A stretch of DNA of 64,000 nt, taken from the NCBI RefSeq assembly GCF_900112005.1, contig NZ_FOKK01000004.1, positions 1 to 64,000 on the forward strand, in the 5' to 3' direction. Positions 18,515 to 27,803 of this stretch are shown in pieces. The notes beneath the pieces are model-generated. The model was not told where the DNA came from. It worked only from the letters and a program-made list of their open reading frames with translations, and ran no database searches. This stretch comes from Algoriphagus aquimarinus (lineage in GTDB: Bacteria > Bacteroidota > Bacteroidia > Cytophagales > Cyclobacteriaceae). Every line of letters starts with the position of its first letter. Positions within the stretch are counted from its first letter, which is position 1. Both the position numbers and the translations under genes were made by a program.

Positions 18515-18524
18515 GCCATGTAAC
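18515..18524 (+). repeat. End box (R''-like) of cassette unit 3
   Basis: GCCATGTAAC is the reverse complement of the unit 3 start box GATACATGGC at 9 of 10 positions. The following ~120 bases should contain the rest of an attC-like site but show only weak pairing, so this site may be degenerate. Confidence 0.45.
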
Positions 18525-18702
18525 AAATGCTATGAATGAATGGGGTTTTATCGGTCAGGATATTTTCGTGGGGATTGGAAAGTCCGCCACAAGTATAAAT
18601 TTAAATCAAGGCGTTGGCTATGTGCAAGAGTAAAAATTTGTACTGCTAATCCCCTCTCATCATTTCCAAACCGTTATCATTAATTAAAACTAAAATGCAT
18701 AT

Positions 18703-19152
18703 ATGATTTTCTTAAAAAGGATAGGAATTGCTATGCTCTTTCTAATCGCTATCCAAACCCTTACTTTTTATACAATAGGTGAAAGATCTTTAATAAAGGA
18801 GATTGGGAATAACTATGAAAGTTATGTGTTACAATACAATGAAAATGAATTTAAAGATATTGGTGTTATTTCTGAACTCAATCCCACGAGGGAACAAGTG
18901 ATTGAATATTTTAGCGAGTTTAGAACCTATAATTTAAAGATCTGTACCTCAACTTCTGATTGTTCTGACTTGCAAGAAAATAATTACTTTTATTTCTATT
19001 TTTTTGACTTCGAAACTAAAAATCCGTTCACAGTAAATTTAATAAATGAAGGCGAATGGGCTAAGGAATTTGGAGCAAGTTGGGATTCTAAATATATCTG
19101 GATTGTTTATAAATGGATTTTAATTGAGAAAACTAATACTGGAATCTCTTAA
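18703..19152 (+). CDS. Hypothetical membrane-anchored small protein
   Basis: 149 residues beginning with a hydrophobic anchor (IGIAMLFLIAIQTLTFYTIG) and followed by an acidic, Asn/Tyr-rich soluble part with a CTSTSDC pair that could be disulfide-bonded. No family is recognised. It is the last gene of the accessory insertion before the pigment exporter on the other strand. Possible unit boxes (GTTATCAT before it, AATGAT after it) match only weakly, so I do not count it as a fourth cassette. Confidence 0.55.
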   Translation: MIFLKRIGIAMLFLIAIQTLTFYTIGERSLIKEIGNNYESYVLQYNENEFKDIGVISELNPTREQVIEYFSEFRTYNLKICTSTSDCSDLQENNYFYFYFFDFETKNPFTVNLINEGEWAKEFGASWDSKYIWIVYKWILIEKTNTGIS

Positions 19153-19231
19153 GAAAATGATTGCATATTTTCGCGGTAGCTGGGAAATGTCATTTTAGAT
19201 TTTTATTTGCTTCTCCCCCTCAATTAAAAAA

Positions 19232-22200
19232 TCACCTCACCCGCTTAATCGCTATCAGCGTATTACTCGAATTGTCTGACTCCGAAAGGATTTTCATTTC
19301 CAATTGATTATCAGTAGCCCAGTTCTCAAGATAAGCCAGTTCAAAAAAAGAAAGCTCGTCAGTCACCTTGTTGAATTTCATCAATTTGGTGCTCCATTTT
19401 TCGGACTTGATCGTCCACTTATGTTTGTCTGAGTCGCTGAGTAAGCCATCTTTTATGATGAATATCCCATGAGGATTTAGTGCTTTGAGGCAGTTGTCCA
19501 AGACAATATTCTTTTTTTCCGGACTCAAATAATGCAACACATCCATCAGGATAATAGCATCTGCCGGCTCCAGATTCATCGTTGAAATGTCTTCTGTGTG
19601 GAACTTCATGCTTCCATCATTGAGGTAGCAATTCTCCGCTACGGCAACCTTGTCTTCATCGTAATCCACTCCGATGATTTCTCTGTCCGCGTTTTTCAAT
19701 TTGAGGAAATAGCTTAAAAATCCATTGCCACATCCCAGGTCATAGATCTTGTTTTTGGTAAGCAGTTCTCGGTGGATAAGCTCGTAATTGTGCTTTTCGT
19801 GGCTATACTTTATTTTAAAATACCATTCCAGAATTGGGCCTTTGTAGAGATAGCCGTAGTTCAACGGGCTGAATAGATAGTCCGCATCTTCTCTTTCCAG
19901 TGTGAACTTGGCGTGTTCTTCTTTGAAGTACTTCGTGATGTTCTTTGCTCGCTGGCTATATCCCTCTCCATATCGTGCGTCCGAATTGGTGATTCTAGGG
20001 AGTACTTTCATGTTTTGATAGCCGCTCTTGACGTAATAATCACCTTTTGGTAAGATGTAATGAAGTCCATGAAGTAGCACTGGTGTAATATCGATTTGTA
20101 GCAACTCACTCAGGTAAAAAGCGCCCTTGTGAAAACGAGTCAATTTCCCATCTACTGATCGATGACTCTCGGGGAAAACCAAGATAGAGTAACCATCAGC
20201 AACCAAACCTTGCAGCTTTTCAAGACTATCCTCAATTGGCAGAAATGCTGGAATGTAATCAGCAAAACGAATAAACTTGCCGAAAATAGGGGAGTTGTAA
20301 ACCCATGGTCCAACCAAGAATGTGATTTTCGGATGCTGCATCGCGATAAACAAAATGTCCAAAAAGGAGCTGTGATTTGCTATGATCACTGAAGGTTTGT
20401 TGAAGTCAAGCAACTCATAGTCGTAGTATCGCTTCTTGAGAAATACCATGAATTTCAACAGTGCCCAGGTGAAAAACTGGATCAAGCGATGCACGAAAAG
20501 CTTTTTACTCTTCAGTTTCCAAAACGGAATGATCATCACGATGACGGTCAGAATGGTACTGATCAGGCAACCGAGGAAGAAGAAGGAGAAAGCAAAAATG
20601 CTTATTGCCAACTCTAATAAGGTGTAAGGAGGTTTGCCTTGATCTGTGCGTCTGGTGATTAGCGTTTTGTACAAAAATGGCTGAACCACGAAGCTCAAAA
20701 TAACTATGGTGCTGATGCCAATTACGCTGATCGCTGCGATAGATCGGATAGCAGGATGCTGCCCAAAAAACAAGACGCCAGTCCCGATAATCGTACTGAT
20801 GGAAGAAAGCAGAATTCCAGCTTTATTGGTTGCTAGGGCGTTCTTTCCATACTTGTGCTTGGTCTGCAATCCATCGGTGATGAATATAGAGAAATCATCT
20901 CCTAGACCGAAAATGATCGTAGCGATCATGATATTGATGAAGTTGAACTTGATCCCGAAAAGTGCAGCCAATCCCAAAATCCAGATCCAACTCAACACCA
21001 TAGGAAGAAAGGAAATCAGCGTCAATTCCAGTCTGCCATAGACGAGGAGCATGGATACAAATACCAGCACACTGGCGATAATCAGCAGCAAGTTGAAATC
21101 AGCCTTCACCGAATTGACAAGTGACTCTGCCACACTTTCTCCATCGACTATAAAGGTGCCGGGCACGGCTGAGATTGTAGCTTTCAATTGCTCGTAATCG
21201 GCCTTTTCGAAGACTACCGTGGTAAGGATGCTCGTGTTTTGATCTTGGATGATCAGCTTTTGCAGGCTTTCAAATTGAGTTGCAAATTCTATAGAATTGA
21301 CCTGCTCTGGAGTAGTTTGAATGCTTCTGACGAATGGAGAGAAAGCTCTGGAACTGTATCCAAGAGAATCAGCAATAGAAGTAAAGTATGGAAGGAAAGC
21401 GTCCTCATTTTCTCGCCAGTAAGTTTCCCAAGCTTCGGACTTTTGTTGGATTTCAGCTGCTGGCAGTACAAAGGAAGCTATAGAGTTTACCTGCTGATTG
21501 TGGGCAGTCGAGTTTCCTGTTAATGCCGCAAAAAGAACCCTGTTATTTGCTGCAGCCTCATTTTCAGTTTCTCCATGAGCTACTATGGTAATTCGCTTTT
21601 CTAAGTCGGGATTGATGTTTTGATGCGCGATTTCCTTCTTTTTGAGATAATCGGGATAAAAATTGAGCTTGTTAAGATCATTTTCGAAGGCCACATCATT
21701 TGCAAAAAAGGCTAGAAATCCTGTTGCCAGGAGGATGATAAGCAGTATCCATTTAGGTTGCTTGATCTTATCGGAGCTAAATTTTTCTATCAGGAAATCC
21801 AGTTTACTACTTCCTTCCTGCATGGTCCTTTTACCCAAAAGCTGAATCAAATGAGGCAACAGAAATAGGATAAACAACAAGGTGAACAGCAAACTCAAAC
21901 CCGTGAACAAGCCGAAATCTCGTAGTGCTTCCGAGTTGGCGAAGGTCAAGGAGAAGAATGCAACGATAGTCGTGAAGCTGCTGACAATAAGTGGAAATGC
22001 GATGCTGTTCCGGGTTTTGATCGCATCCTTGTCCTGACTCAAATGAGAGAAGAAATGGAAAGAATAATCGACCACGATTCCCATGATCACAGCACTGGCA
22101 CTTAACGCCAAGGCAGAAATCCCTCCTTTGAATAAATAGACGAAGGTGATCGAAGCGGCGATGCCAAAGGTGCCAGGAAGCACAAAAAACAGAATGGTGG

Positions 22201-23035
22201 AAAGCTTTCTATAATAGAAATAAAGCAGTCCGACTATGAAAATAAGCGCGAGGTTGACTGTGAGGATGATGTCCTTTTTGATCTGCTTGGCATTAGCAGC
22301 TACGATTGCAAATGAGCCGAAGTAATCCAACTCAGCATTCGATGTATTTTGATTCCAACTGTCTTTAAACCCGCTTAATTGCTCATCAAAAAGCTGGACA
22401 TTACTTACTTCCTTTGGATCAAAAAGAACTGCCCCATTTACCATCAAGCTAGCTCCATCCGTGGAGATAAATAAGCCTTCGGTAGCTAACATGTTTTGAA
22501 GAGAAAGTCCCTTCGAAAGTCTCTTATAGGCAAATTGATTGAAATGAAGCGGGTCATTTGCGATGGACTGCGCCATTCCAAAACCTTGCGCGCTGCTAAG
22601 AAGCTTCTTGTCCTCAGCTAAGGCTTTGACTACATTCCCATTTTCCAACAGACTATCAATAGCCTCGTAATCGCTTTTTTCCAGAAATAGATAAAGATGC
22701 TCTTCTACGAAGGAATTGAATATATCAGGATCAATATCTGAGCGGTACTGAAGTGCTCCCAATTGAGAACCAAACTTGTCATTCAGAGCAGTGACAAGTG
22801 CAGTTCCAGCGCTGTCTATTTTGTAATTATCGCCTTTGAAATCCTCAATATTCAATGAAAAAAAGACTGCTTTTTCACCTTTTTCAATTACTGGCTTGAG
22901 CGCATCCATGTCCAGACTGCTTGGAATGGATTTGTTGAGATTTTCGTGGATATCCAACTTCGAAGCACTGTATGCACCCACCAAAAGAACCAGGATAAAA
23001 AGAAGGATAGGAAGGAGCTTGTTCAATGAGGGCAT
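19232..23035 (-). CDS. Trifunctional MMPL exporter / lysophospholipid acyltransferase / SAM methyltransferase
   Basis: 1267 residues with three domains in order. Residues ~1-780 are an RND/MMPL transporter with two sets of membrane segments (for example ITFVYLFKGGISALALSASAVIMGIVVDY and LGDDFSIFI). Residues ~840-1050 are a PlsC-type acyltransferase with NHSSFLD (the HxxxxD motif, near residue 887) and FPESHRS. The C-terminus is a class I methyltransferase with DLGCGNGFLS (near 1097). Fusions of this layout are established in flexirubin clusters, where they are thought to acylate or methylate and export the pigment. It diverges from the ammonia-lyase operon. Confidence 0.92.
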   Translation of the reverse strand: MPSLNKLLPILLFILVLLVGAYSASKLDIHENLNKSIPSSLDMDALKPVIEKGEKAVFFSLNIEDFKGDNYKIDSAGTALVTALNDKFGSQLGALQYRSDIDPDIFNSFVEEHLYLFLEKSDYEAIDSLLENGNVVKALAEDKKLLSSAQGFGMAQSIANDPLHFNQFAYKRLSKGLSLQNMLATEGLFISTDGASLMVNGAVLFDPKEVSNVQLFDEQLSGFKDSWNQNTSNAELDYFGSFAIVAANAKQIKKDIILTVNLALIFIVGLLYFYYRKLSTILFFVLPGTFGIAASITFVYLFKGGISALALSASAVIMGIVVDYSFHFFSHLSQDKDAIKTRNSIAFPLIVSSFTTIVAFFSLTFANSEALRDFGLFTGLSLLFTLLFILFLLPHLIQLLGKRTMQEGSSKLDFLIEKFSSDKIKQPKWILLIILLATGFLAFFANDVAFENDLNKLNFYPDYLKKKEIAHQNINPDLEKRITIVAHGETENEAAANNRVLFAALTGNSTAHNQQVNSIASFVLPAAEIQQKSEAWETYWRENEDAFLPYFTSIADSLGYSSRAFSPFVRSIQTTPEQVNSIEFATQFESLQKLIIQDQNTSILTTVVFEKADYEQLKATISAVPGTFIVDGESVAESLVNSVKADFNLLLIIASVLVFVSMLLVYGRLELTLISFLPMVLSWIWILGLAALFGIKFNFINIMIATIIFGLGDDFSIFITDGLQTKHKYGKNALATNKAGILLSSISTIIGTGVLFFGQHPAIRSIAAISVIGISTIVILSFVVQPFLYKTLITRRTDQGKPPYTLLELAISIFAFSFFFLGCLISTILTVIVMIIPFWKLKSKKLFVHRLIQFFTWALLKFMVFLKKRYYDYELLDFNKPSVIIANHSSFLDILFIAMQHPKITFLVGPWVYNSPIFGKFIRFADYIPAFLPIEDSLEKLQGLVADGYSILVFPESHRSVDGKLTRFHKGAFYLSELLQIDITPVLLHGLHYILPKGDYYVKSGYQNMKVLPRITNSDARYGEGYSQRAKNITKYFKEEHAKFTLEREDADYLFSPLNYGYLYKGPILEWYFKIKYSHEKHNYELIHRELLTKNKIYDLGCGNGFLSYFLKLKNADREIIGVDYDEDKVAVAENCYLNDGSMKFHTEDISTMNLEPADAIILMDVLHYLSPEKKNIVLDNCLKALNPHGIFIIKDGLLSDSDKHKWTIKSEKWSTKLMKFNKVTDELSFFELAYLENWATDNQLEMKILSESDNSSNTLIAIKRVR

Positions 23036-23164
23036 AAAATTGCAACAACGAAAACCGTGTTTTAACTATGCAATATTAACATTCTACCTGCGGAAAGTCT
23101 CCACCGTTAATTCAAATATTCCTTTAAAATAGGCATTCAAGGTTCTCGGTAATGCTAATTATTA

Positions 23165-23172
23165 TAGTTTTG
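23165..23172 (+). promoter_or_regulatory. Possible -7 element for the ammonia-lyase operon
   Basis: TAGTTTTG matches the Bacteroidota -7 consensus TAnnTTTG and lies 23 bases before the ATG of the ammonia-lyase gene in the divergent gap. A convincing -33 TTTG is not visible at the usual distance. Confidence 0.3.
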
Positions 23173-23194
23173 TACTTAACAATTATTGAGTAAT

Positions 23195-24739
23195 ATGACA
23201 GGAAATCTGCCGAGTGATTATCTGCAGTTGAAGGATATTCAGGATTATTTAAAAGGCGATAAGGACTATATTTTAGCCGACACCCAGCTGCAGAGATCTA
23301 TTCGTTCTTTCGAATTTTTGAAAGAATTCTCCAAAAATAAAGTCATTTACGGGATTAACACGGGTTTTGGGCCCATGGCTCAGTATCGTGTAGGAGAGGA
23401 GAATCTCAAGGAACTTCAGTACAATTTGATCCGAAGTCATGCCAATGGAACGGGAGATTTCCTGTCACCAGCGACTACGAAGATCATCATGATTTGCAGA
23501 TTGAATACCCTGGCGCTCGGATTTTCGGGTACAAGTCCAGGAGTATTGAAGACTTTGGAAAGCTATATCGCTCATGAGATTTATCCACTCATTCCGCAGC
23601 ATGGCGGAGTGGGTGCAAGTGGTGATTTGGTGCAACTCGCACATTTAGCATTGGGTTTGATCGGTGAGGGAAAGGCTTATTTCAAAAATGAAATTGTAAC
23701 TACCGAATATGCCCTTCAGGCTGCAAATATTAAACCAGCTGAGTTAGAGCTCCGTGATGGATTGTCTCTGATCAATGGAACATCCTGCATGAGCGGTTTG
23801 GCGACAATCAATTTGATTCAGACTTCCACACTTTTGCATTACAGCGTGCTGGCTTCGTCCGTGATGAACGAGTTGACGGCTTCGTACACCGATTCTTTTA
23901 GCGAGGAACTGAACGGAGCAAAACTTCATCCAGGACAGCAATTTATCGCTCAGAAGATGCGTGAGAATTTGGTTGATGGCAATGTTCTTAAAAATAGAAA
24001 AGACCATTTGTTCAATGAAGAGTACATTGATGGTCAGGAATTTTTCTCCGAAAAAGTGCAGGAATATTACTCCTTGAGATGTGTACCTCAGATCATAGGC
24101 CCGATTTACGATACTTATTTGAATGCAAAGAAAATAGTAGAAGAGGAGATCAACTCTGCCAATGACAATCCGATTGTCTGTGCTGAAACCGAAAATGTAT
24201 ATCACGGAGGTAATTTCCATGGAGATTATATTTCCTTCGAAATGGATAAGCTTAAGATCGGCGTAACGAAGATGAGCATGCTGATGGAGCGGCAGATCAA
24301 TTACCTGATGAATAACCGTTTGAACAATAAGTTTCCAGCTTTCTTGAATATGGGCAAGCTGGGCTTCAATTTCGGTTTGCAGGGAATGCAGTTTACCGCA
24401 GTGAGTACAACTGCTGAGAATCAGACTTTGAGCAATCCTATGTATGTGCATTCTATTCCGAACAACGGAGATAATCAGGATATCGTAAGTATGGGGACGA
24501 ATTCGGCGCTGATGGCGGAGCGGGTGATCAACAATACATTTGAGGTGCTTTCCGTCCAGCTAGTGGCGATCGCGCAGGCCATAGATATAGACCAGAGTTA
24601 TGAGAAGCTATCGACAGCTTCGAAGGCATTGTATGATTTCGTGAGAAAATCTATAGATGTGATAAAAGAAGATAAGCCTCAATACGAAGGCTTAGCCAGA
24701 TTAAAGGCTAACTTATTACAAAGTAAAGAAGGATTATAA
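23195..24739 (+). CDS. Aromatic amino acid ammonia-lyase (HAL/TAL family), flexirubin starter enzyme
   Basis: About 514 residues from ATG 23195 (a TTG lies 9 bases upstream). The A-S-G triad that cyclises into the MIO electrophile is at residues 141-143 in GGVGASGDLVQLAHL; YGINTGFGP near residue 50, NGTSCMSG and the late FEVLSVQLVAIAQAID region are family hallmarks. It eliminates ammonia from histidine or tyrosine. In this context it should give 4-coumarate as the aryl starter for the polyene. The selectivity-loop segment LIRSHANG retains a Ser-His pair as in histidine lyases, so tyrosine specificity rests on context. First gene of the plus-strand operon. Confidence 0.88.
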   Translation: MTGNLPSDYLQLKDIQDYLKGDKDYILADTQLQRSIRSFEFLKEFSKNKVIYGINTGFGPMAQYRVGEENLKELQYNLIRSHANGTGDFLSPATTKIIMICRLNTLALGFSGTSPGVLKTLESYIAHEIYPLIPQHGGVGASGDLVQLAHLALGLIGEGKAYFKNEIVTTEYALQAANIKPAELELRDGLSLINGTSCMSGLATINLIQTSTLLHYSVLASSVMNELTASYTDSFSEELNGAKLHPGQQFIAQKMRENLVDGNVLKNRKDHLFNEEYIDGQEFFSEKVQEYYSLRCVPQIIGPIYDTYLNAKKIVEEEINSANDNPIVCAETENVYHGGNFHGDYISFEMDKLKIGVTKMSMLMERQINYLMNNRLNNKFPAFLNMGKLGFNFGLQGMQFTAVSTTAENQTLSNPMYVHSIPNNGDNQDIVSMGTNSALMAERVINNTFEVLSVQLVAIAQAIDIDQSYEKLSTASKALYDFVRKSIDVIKEDKPQYEGLARLKANLLQSKEGL

Positions 24740-24740
24740 A

Positions 24741-25472
24741 ATGAGAGATTGTTGTTTGATCACTGGAGCCTCTAGAGGTATAGGTAAGACCATCGCTATC
24801 ACCTTGGCTCAGGATTATGGATTACATATTTTGATTAATTACGCCAGCAACGAAGCTGCGGCTCTTGAGACCGTGGCGGAAATCGAAGCGAATGGCGGAA
24901 CCGCTGAGTTACTTCAATTCAAAGTGCAGGACTATGAAGAGACTACTACTGCGATAGATTCTTGGATCAAATCACATCCTGAGGATCAAATCAAAGTATT
25001 GGTTAATAATGCAGGAGTTACCAAGGACAATCTCTTGGTGTTTATGGAAAAGGACGATTTCAATAATGTGATTGACATCAATTTGCGTGGTACTTATAAT
25101 GTGACCAAAGCGGTGATCAATCATATGGTGAGAAAGCGATATGGTCGAATCGTCAACGTAGCCTCACTTGCCGGAGTAAAAGGCGTTCCTGGTCAGACAA
25201 ACTATTCGGCTTCCAAAGGCGGAATGATCGCTTTTACAAAGTCTTTGGCGCAGGAAGTAGCCAAACGAAAAATCACGGTGAATGCAGTGGCTCCAGGGTT
25301 TATCAGTACCGATATGACTAAGGATTTGCCAGAGGATGAATTGAAAAAGCTGATTCCAATGAATAGATTTGGTACGCCGGAAGAAGTAGCAGGCACGGTT
25401 TCATTTCTTGTTTCCGAAAAAGCCGCCTACATCACTGGCGAGGTAATCAATATTAACGGAGGGATTTCATGA
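24741..25472 (+). CDS. fabG: 3-oxoacyl-ACP reductase (FabG-like SDR)
   Basis: 243 residues of the short-chain dehydrogenase family: GASRGIG cofactor loop, VNNAGVTKDN, active-site Ser in NVASLAG, YSASK with catalytic Tyr and Lys, and PGFISTDMT. It would reduce the beta-keto group after each condensation during polyene assembly, using NADPH. It starts one base after the ammonia-lyase stop and overlaps the next ketosynthase by ATGA. This is a pathway-dedicated copy; housekeeping fatty-acid FabG should lie elsewhere. Confidence 0.92.
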   Translation: MRDCCLITGASRGIGKTIAITLAQDYGLHILINYASNEAAALETVAEIEANGGTAELLQFKVQDYEETTTAIDSWIKSHPEDQIKVLVNNAGVTKDNLLVFMEKDDFNNVIDINLRGTYNVTKAVINHMVRKRYGRIVNVASLAGVKGVPGQTNYSASKGGMIAFTKSLAQEVAKRKITVNAVAPGFISTDMTKDLPEDELKKLIPMNRFGTPEEVAGTVSFLVSEKAAYITGEVININGGIS

Positions 25473-26683
25473 GAAGGGTAGTCATCACAGGTATGGGAAT
25501 TTATTCCTGTATCGGAAAAAATCTGGAAGAAGTTTTACACTCTTTGCAAAATGGATTGAGCGGAATTTCCATTGATCCGAGTAGAGAGGAAATGGGTTTT
25601 CGATCAAGGCTGGCAGGCTTGGTAGAAGAGCCAGATTTGAAGTCTGTGTTGAATAGAAAGCAGCGGAATACCTTAAGTGAAGAGGCTAAATATGCTGTTG
25701 TCGCCACAGAGGAAGCGTTGAAAACGGCAGGTTTGGATCTTTCTTACTTTGAGGAAAATGAAGCCGGAGTGATCTATGGAAATGATTCCTCCGCCAAAGC
25801 GGTAATAGATGCTGTCGATACAATCCGTGAAAAGAAGGATACAACCTTAGTTGGTTCAGGGTCTATTTTTCAATCGATGAATAGTACGGTTACCATGAAT
25901 TTGGCAACTATCTACAAGCTTCGAGGAATCAATTATACAGTGAGTGCAGCTTGTGCTTCTGGTTCTCATGCGATCGGCATGGGCTATCAGTTGATCAAAG
26001 CAGGAATGCAAGAGATGATCATAGTCGGTGGTGCTCAGGAAGTGAATCCATTGGCATTTGGTAGTTTTGATGGCTTGGGTGTATTTTCCACACGTGAGGA
26101 CGATCCCAAAGCTTCATGCCGTCCATTTGATAGAGATCGCGATGGACTGGTAGCCAGTGGGGGAGCAGCTACTTTGATTATAGAAAGCTATGAATCTGCA
26201 ATGGCTCGTGGAGCTACTATTTTAGCAGAATTGGTGGGCTACGGCTTTTCTTCCAATGGAGAGCATATTTCCAATCCCAATATGGATGGTCAGGTTCGCT
26301 CTATCCGTATGGCGCTGAAAGGTGCAGGTCTGAAAGCTGAAGAAATTGACTACGTAAATGCCCATGCTACCTCTACTCCCGTGGGAGATAAGTTTGAAGC
26401 AATGGCGCTTCGTGAGGTCTTTGGATCCAAAACTCCAATCAGCTCAACTAAGTCCATGACAGGTCATGAATGCTGGATGGCTGGAGCCAGTGAGATCGTT
26501 TATTGCTTGCTGATGATGCAGCATAGTTTCATCGCTCCGAACATAAATTTTGAAAATCCAGACGAAGTTTCTGCGGATCTTAATATTATTGCAACTTCAA
26601 AGGAAGTTGAATTAAGCCATATTGTATCGAATTCGTTTGGATTTGGCGGCACCAATTCAACTTTAATTATAAAGAAAGTATGA
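25469..26683 (+). CDS. Beta-ketoacyl-ACP synthase (KAS I/II type), catalytic
   Basis: 404 residues with the full Cys-His-His triad: Cys162 in SAACASGSHAIG, His in VNAHATSTPVGD, and His in SMTGHECWMAGAS. A C-terminal SNSFGFGGTNS closes the thiolase fold. It should condense malonyl-ACP with the growing aryl-polyene. It overlaps fabG and the ACP gene by 4 bases each (ATGA), suggesting stoichiometric translation. One of three catalytically intact ketosynthases in the cluster. Confidence 0.92.
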   Translation: MRRVVITGMGIYSCIGKNLEEVLHSLQNGLSGISIDPSREEMGFRSRLAGLVEEPDLKSVLNRKQRNTLSEEAKYAVVATEEALKTAGLDLSYFEENEAGVIYGNDSSAKAVIDAVDTIREKKDTTLVGSGSIFQSMNSTVTMNLATIYKLRGINYTVSAACASGSHAIGMGYQLIKAGMQEMIIVGGAQEVNPLAFGSFDGLGVFSTREDDPKASCRPFDRDRDGLVASGGAATLIIESYESAMARGATILAELVGYGFSSNGEHISNPNMDGQVRSIRMALKGAGLKAEEIDYVNAHATSTPVGDKFEAMALREVFGSKTPISSTKSMTGHECWMAGASEIVYCLLMMQHSFIAPNINFENPDEVSADLNIIATSKEVELSHIVSNSFGFGGTNSTLIIKKV

Positions 26684-26928
26684 CGAAGGATATCGTAATA
26701 GACAAGATAAATGAATTCCTTGTAGAAGAATTTGAGGTGGATCAAAGTGTCATTAAACCTAATGCTAGCCTGCAGGATACACTGGAATTAGACAGCCTTG
26801 ACTATGTGGATTTGGTAGTGGTGATAGAAAATAATTTTGGTTTCAAAGTGACAGGAGACGATTTCAAGTCTATTACTACTTATCAGGATTTTTACGATTT
26901 GATTTTTGAAAAAGTGAGTGCAAAGTAA
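26680..26928 (+). CDS. Acyl carrier protein 1
   Basis: 82 residues, acidic, with the phosphopantetheine site Ser39 in LELDSLDYVDL. It carries the growing acyl chain and should be a substrate of AcpS encoded at 11294. It is coupled to both neighbours (ATGA with the ketosynthase, TAATG with the acyltransferase). The DSLD sequence and the flanking helices are typical of aryl-polyene and flexirubin ACPs. Confidence 0.93.
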   Translation: MTKDIVIDKINEFLVEEFEVDQSVIKPNASLQDTLELDSLDYVDLVVVIENNFGFKVTGDDFKSITTYQDFYDLIFEKVSAK

Positions 26929-27803
26929 TGGCCTCATGGACTGGCAGAAGTAGAGGAAGCGTCCTTGGGTATAAAATAGTAGTTGGTTCCCTCCGAATTT
27001 TTGGTTTATCCAACACGTACTTTCTGCTGAAAATTATTTCATTTTATTACTACCTCTTTGCGGGTGAACCTAAGAAGCACATCCTTGATTTCTACCAAAA
27101 TAAATTAGGATTCTCTCCTCGCCAAGCCAAGAAACTCTGTCAAACCAATTTCTATTTACTCGCTCAAAGTATCTTGGATAAGATCGCATTGGCGATGGGA
27201 ATGGGTTCGGATATTTATTATCAACAAAAAGGGGAGGATGAATTAATCCGAATGGCGAAATCTGGCCACGGTGGATTTGTATTTTCAGCTCATGTGGGTA
27301 ATTGGGATATTGCAGGGAATCTACTGCAAAATTTGGATGTGCCATTGAACGTGCTGATGTATGAAAACGAGGAAGAAAAGCTTAATGAATACCTTGACAG
27401 GATAGGTTCGAAGCCTAATTTCAATATCATTCCTATCAAAGATGATATGTCGCATTTGATCAAGATCTATAAGCACTTCAAGCAAAAGGAACTGATTTGC
27501 ATCAACGCTGATCGCTTTTTACCAGGTGCGAAAACGATCTCCGCAGATTTTCTAAATTCGAAAGCACACTTTCCAGAAGGCCCTTTTTCAATTGTGAATA
27601 AGCTCAAGGCAAACTACACTTTTATCTTTGCAGTTAAGAATAGTAGATTTGGGTATGAATTCAGTGCAACTAAGCCTCGAAAAGCAGATGGGCAAATTCA
27701 TGAAATTTTAGAGGATTATGTGACATGCTTGGAGGAAAAAGTGAGGCAGTATCCAGAACAATGGTTTAATTATTACGATTTCTATCAAGCACCAGCTAAA
27801 TGA
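26928..27803 (+). CDS. LpxL/HtrB-like lysophospholipid acyltransferase
   Basis: 291 residues. The motif AHVGNWD is the H-x4-D/E catalytic motif of the LpxL/HtrB acyltransferase family, and CINADRFLPGAKT with FPEGPFSIV forms the acyl-acceptor/donor region. An N-terminal amphipathic/hydrophobic stretch (FLLKIISFYYYLFAG) suggests peripheral attachment to the inner membrane. In pigment clusters it may move the ACP-bound polyene onto a lipid. Starts within the ACP stop (TAATG). Confidence 0.85.
   Translation: MASWTGRSRGSVLGYKIVVGSLRIFGLSNTYFLLKIISFYYYLFAGEPKKHILDFYQNKLGFSPRQAKKLCQTNFYLLAQSILDKIALAMGMGSDIYYQQKGEDELIRMAKSGHGGFVFSAHVGNWDIAGNLLQNLDVPLNVLMYENEEEKLNEYLDRIGSKPNFNIIPIKDDMSHLIKIYKHFKQKELICINADRFLPGAKTISADFLNSKAHFPEGPFSIVNKLKANYTFIFAVKNSRFGYEFSATKPRKADGQIHEILEDYVTCLEEKVRQYPEQWFNYYDFYQAPAK

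Noticed and set aside
20162..23132. Plus-strand frames opposite the MMPL fusion
   Set aside because: All are shadows of one continuous, well-conserved 1267-codon gene.
23744..24451. Minus-strand 235-codon frame opposite the ammonia-lyase
   Set aside because: It is antisense to a clearly conserved gene, and its His/Ile/Leu-rich product has no pattern.
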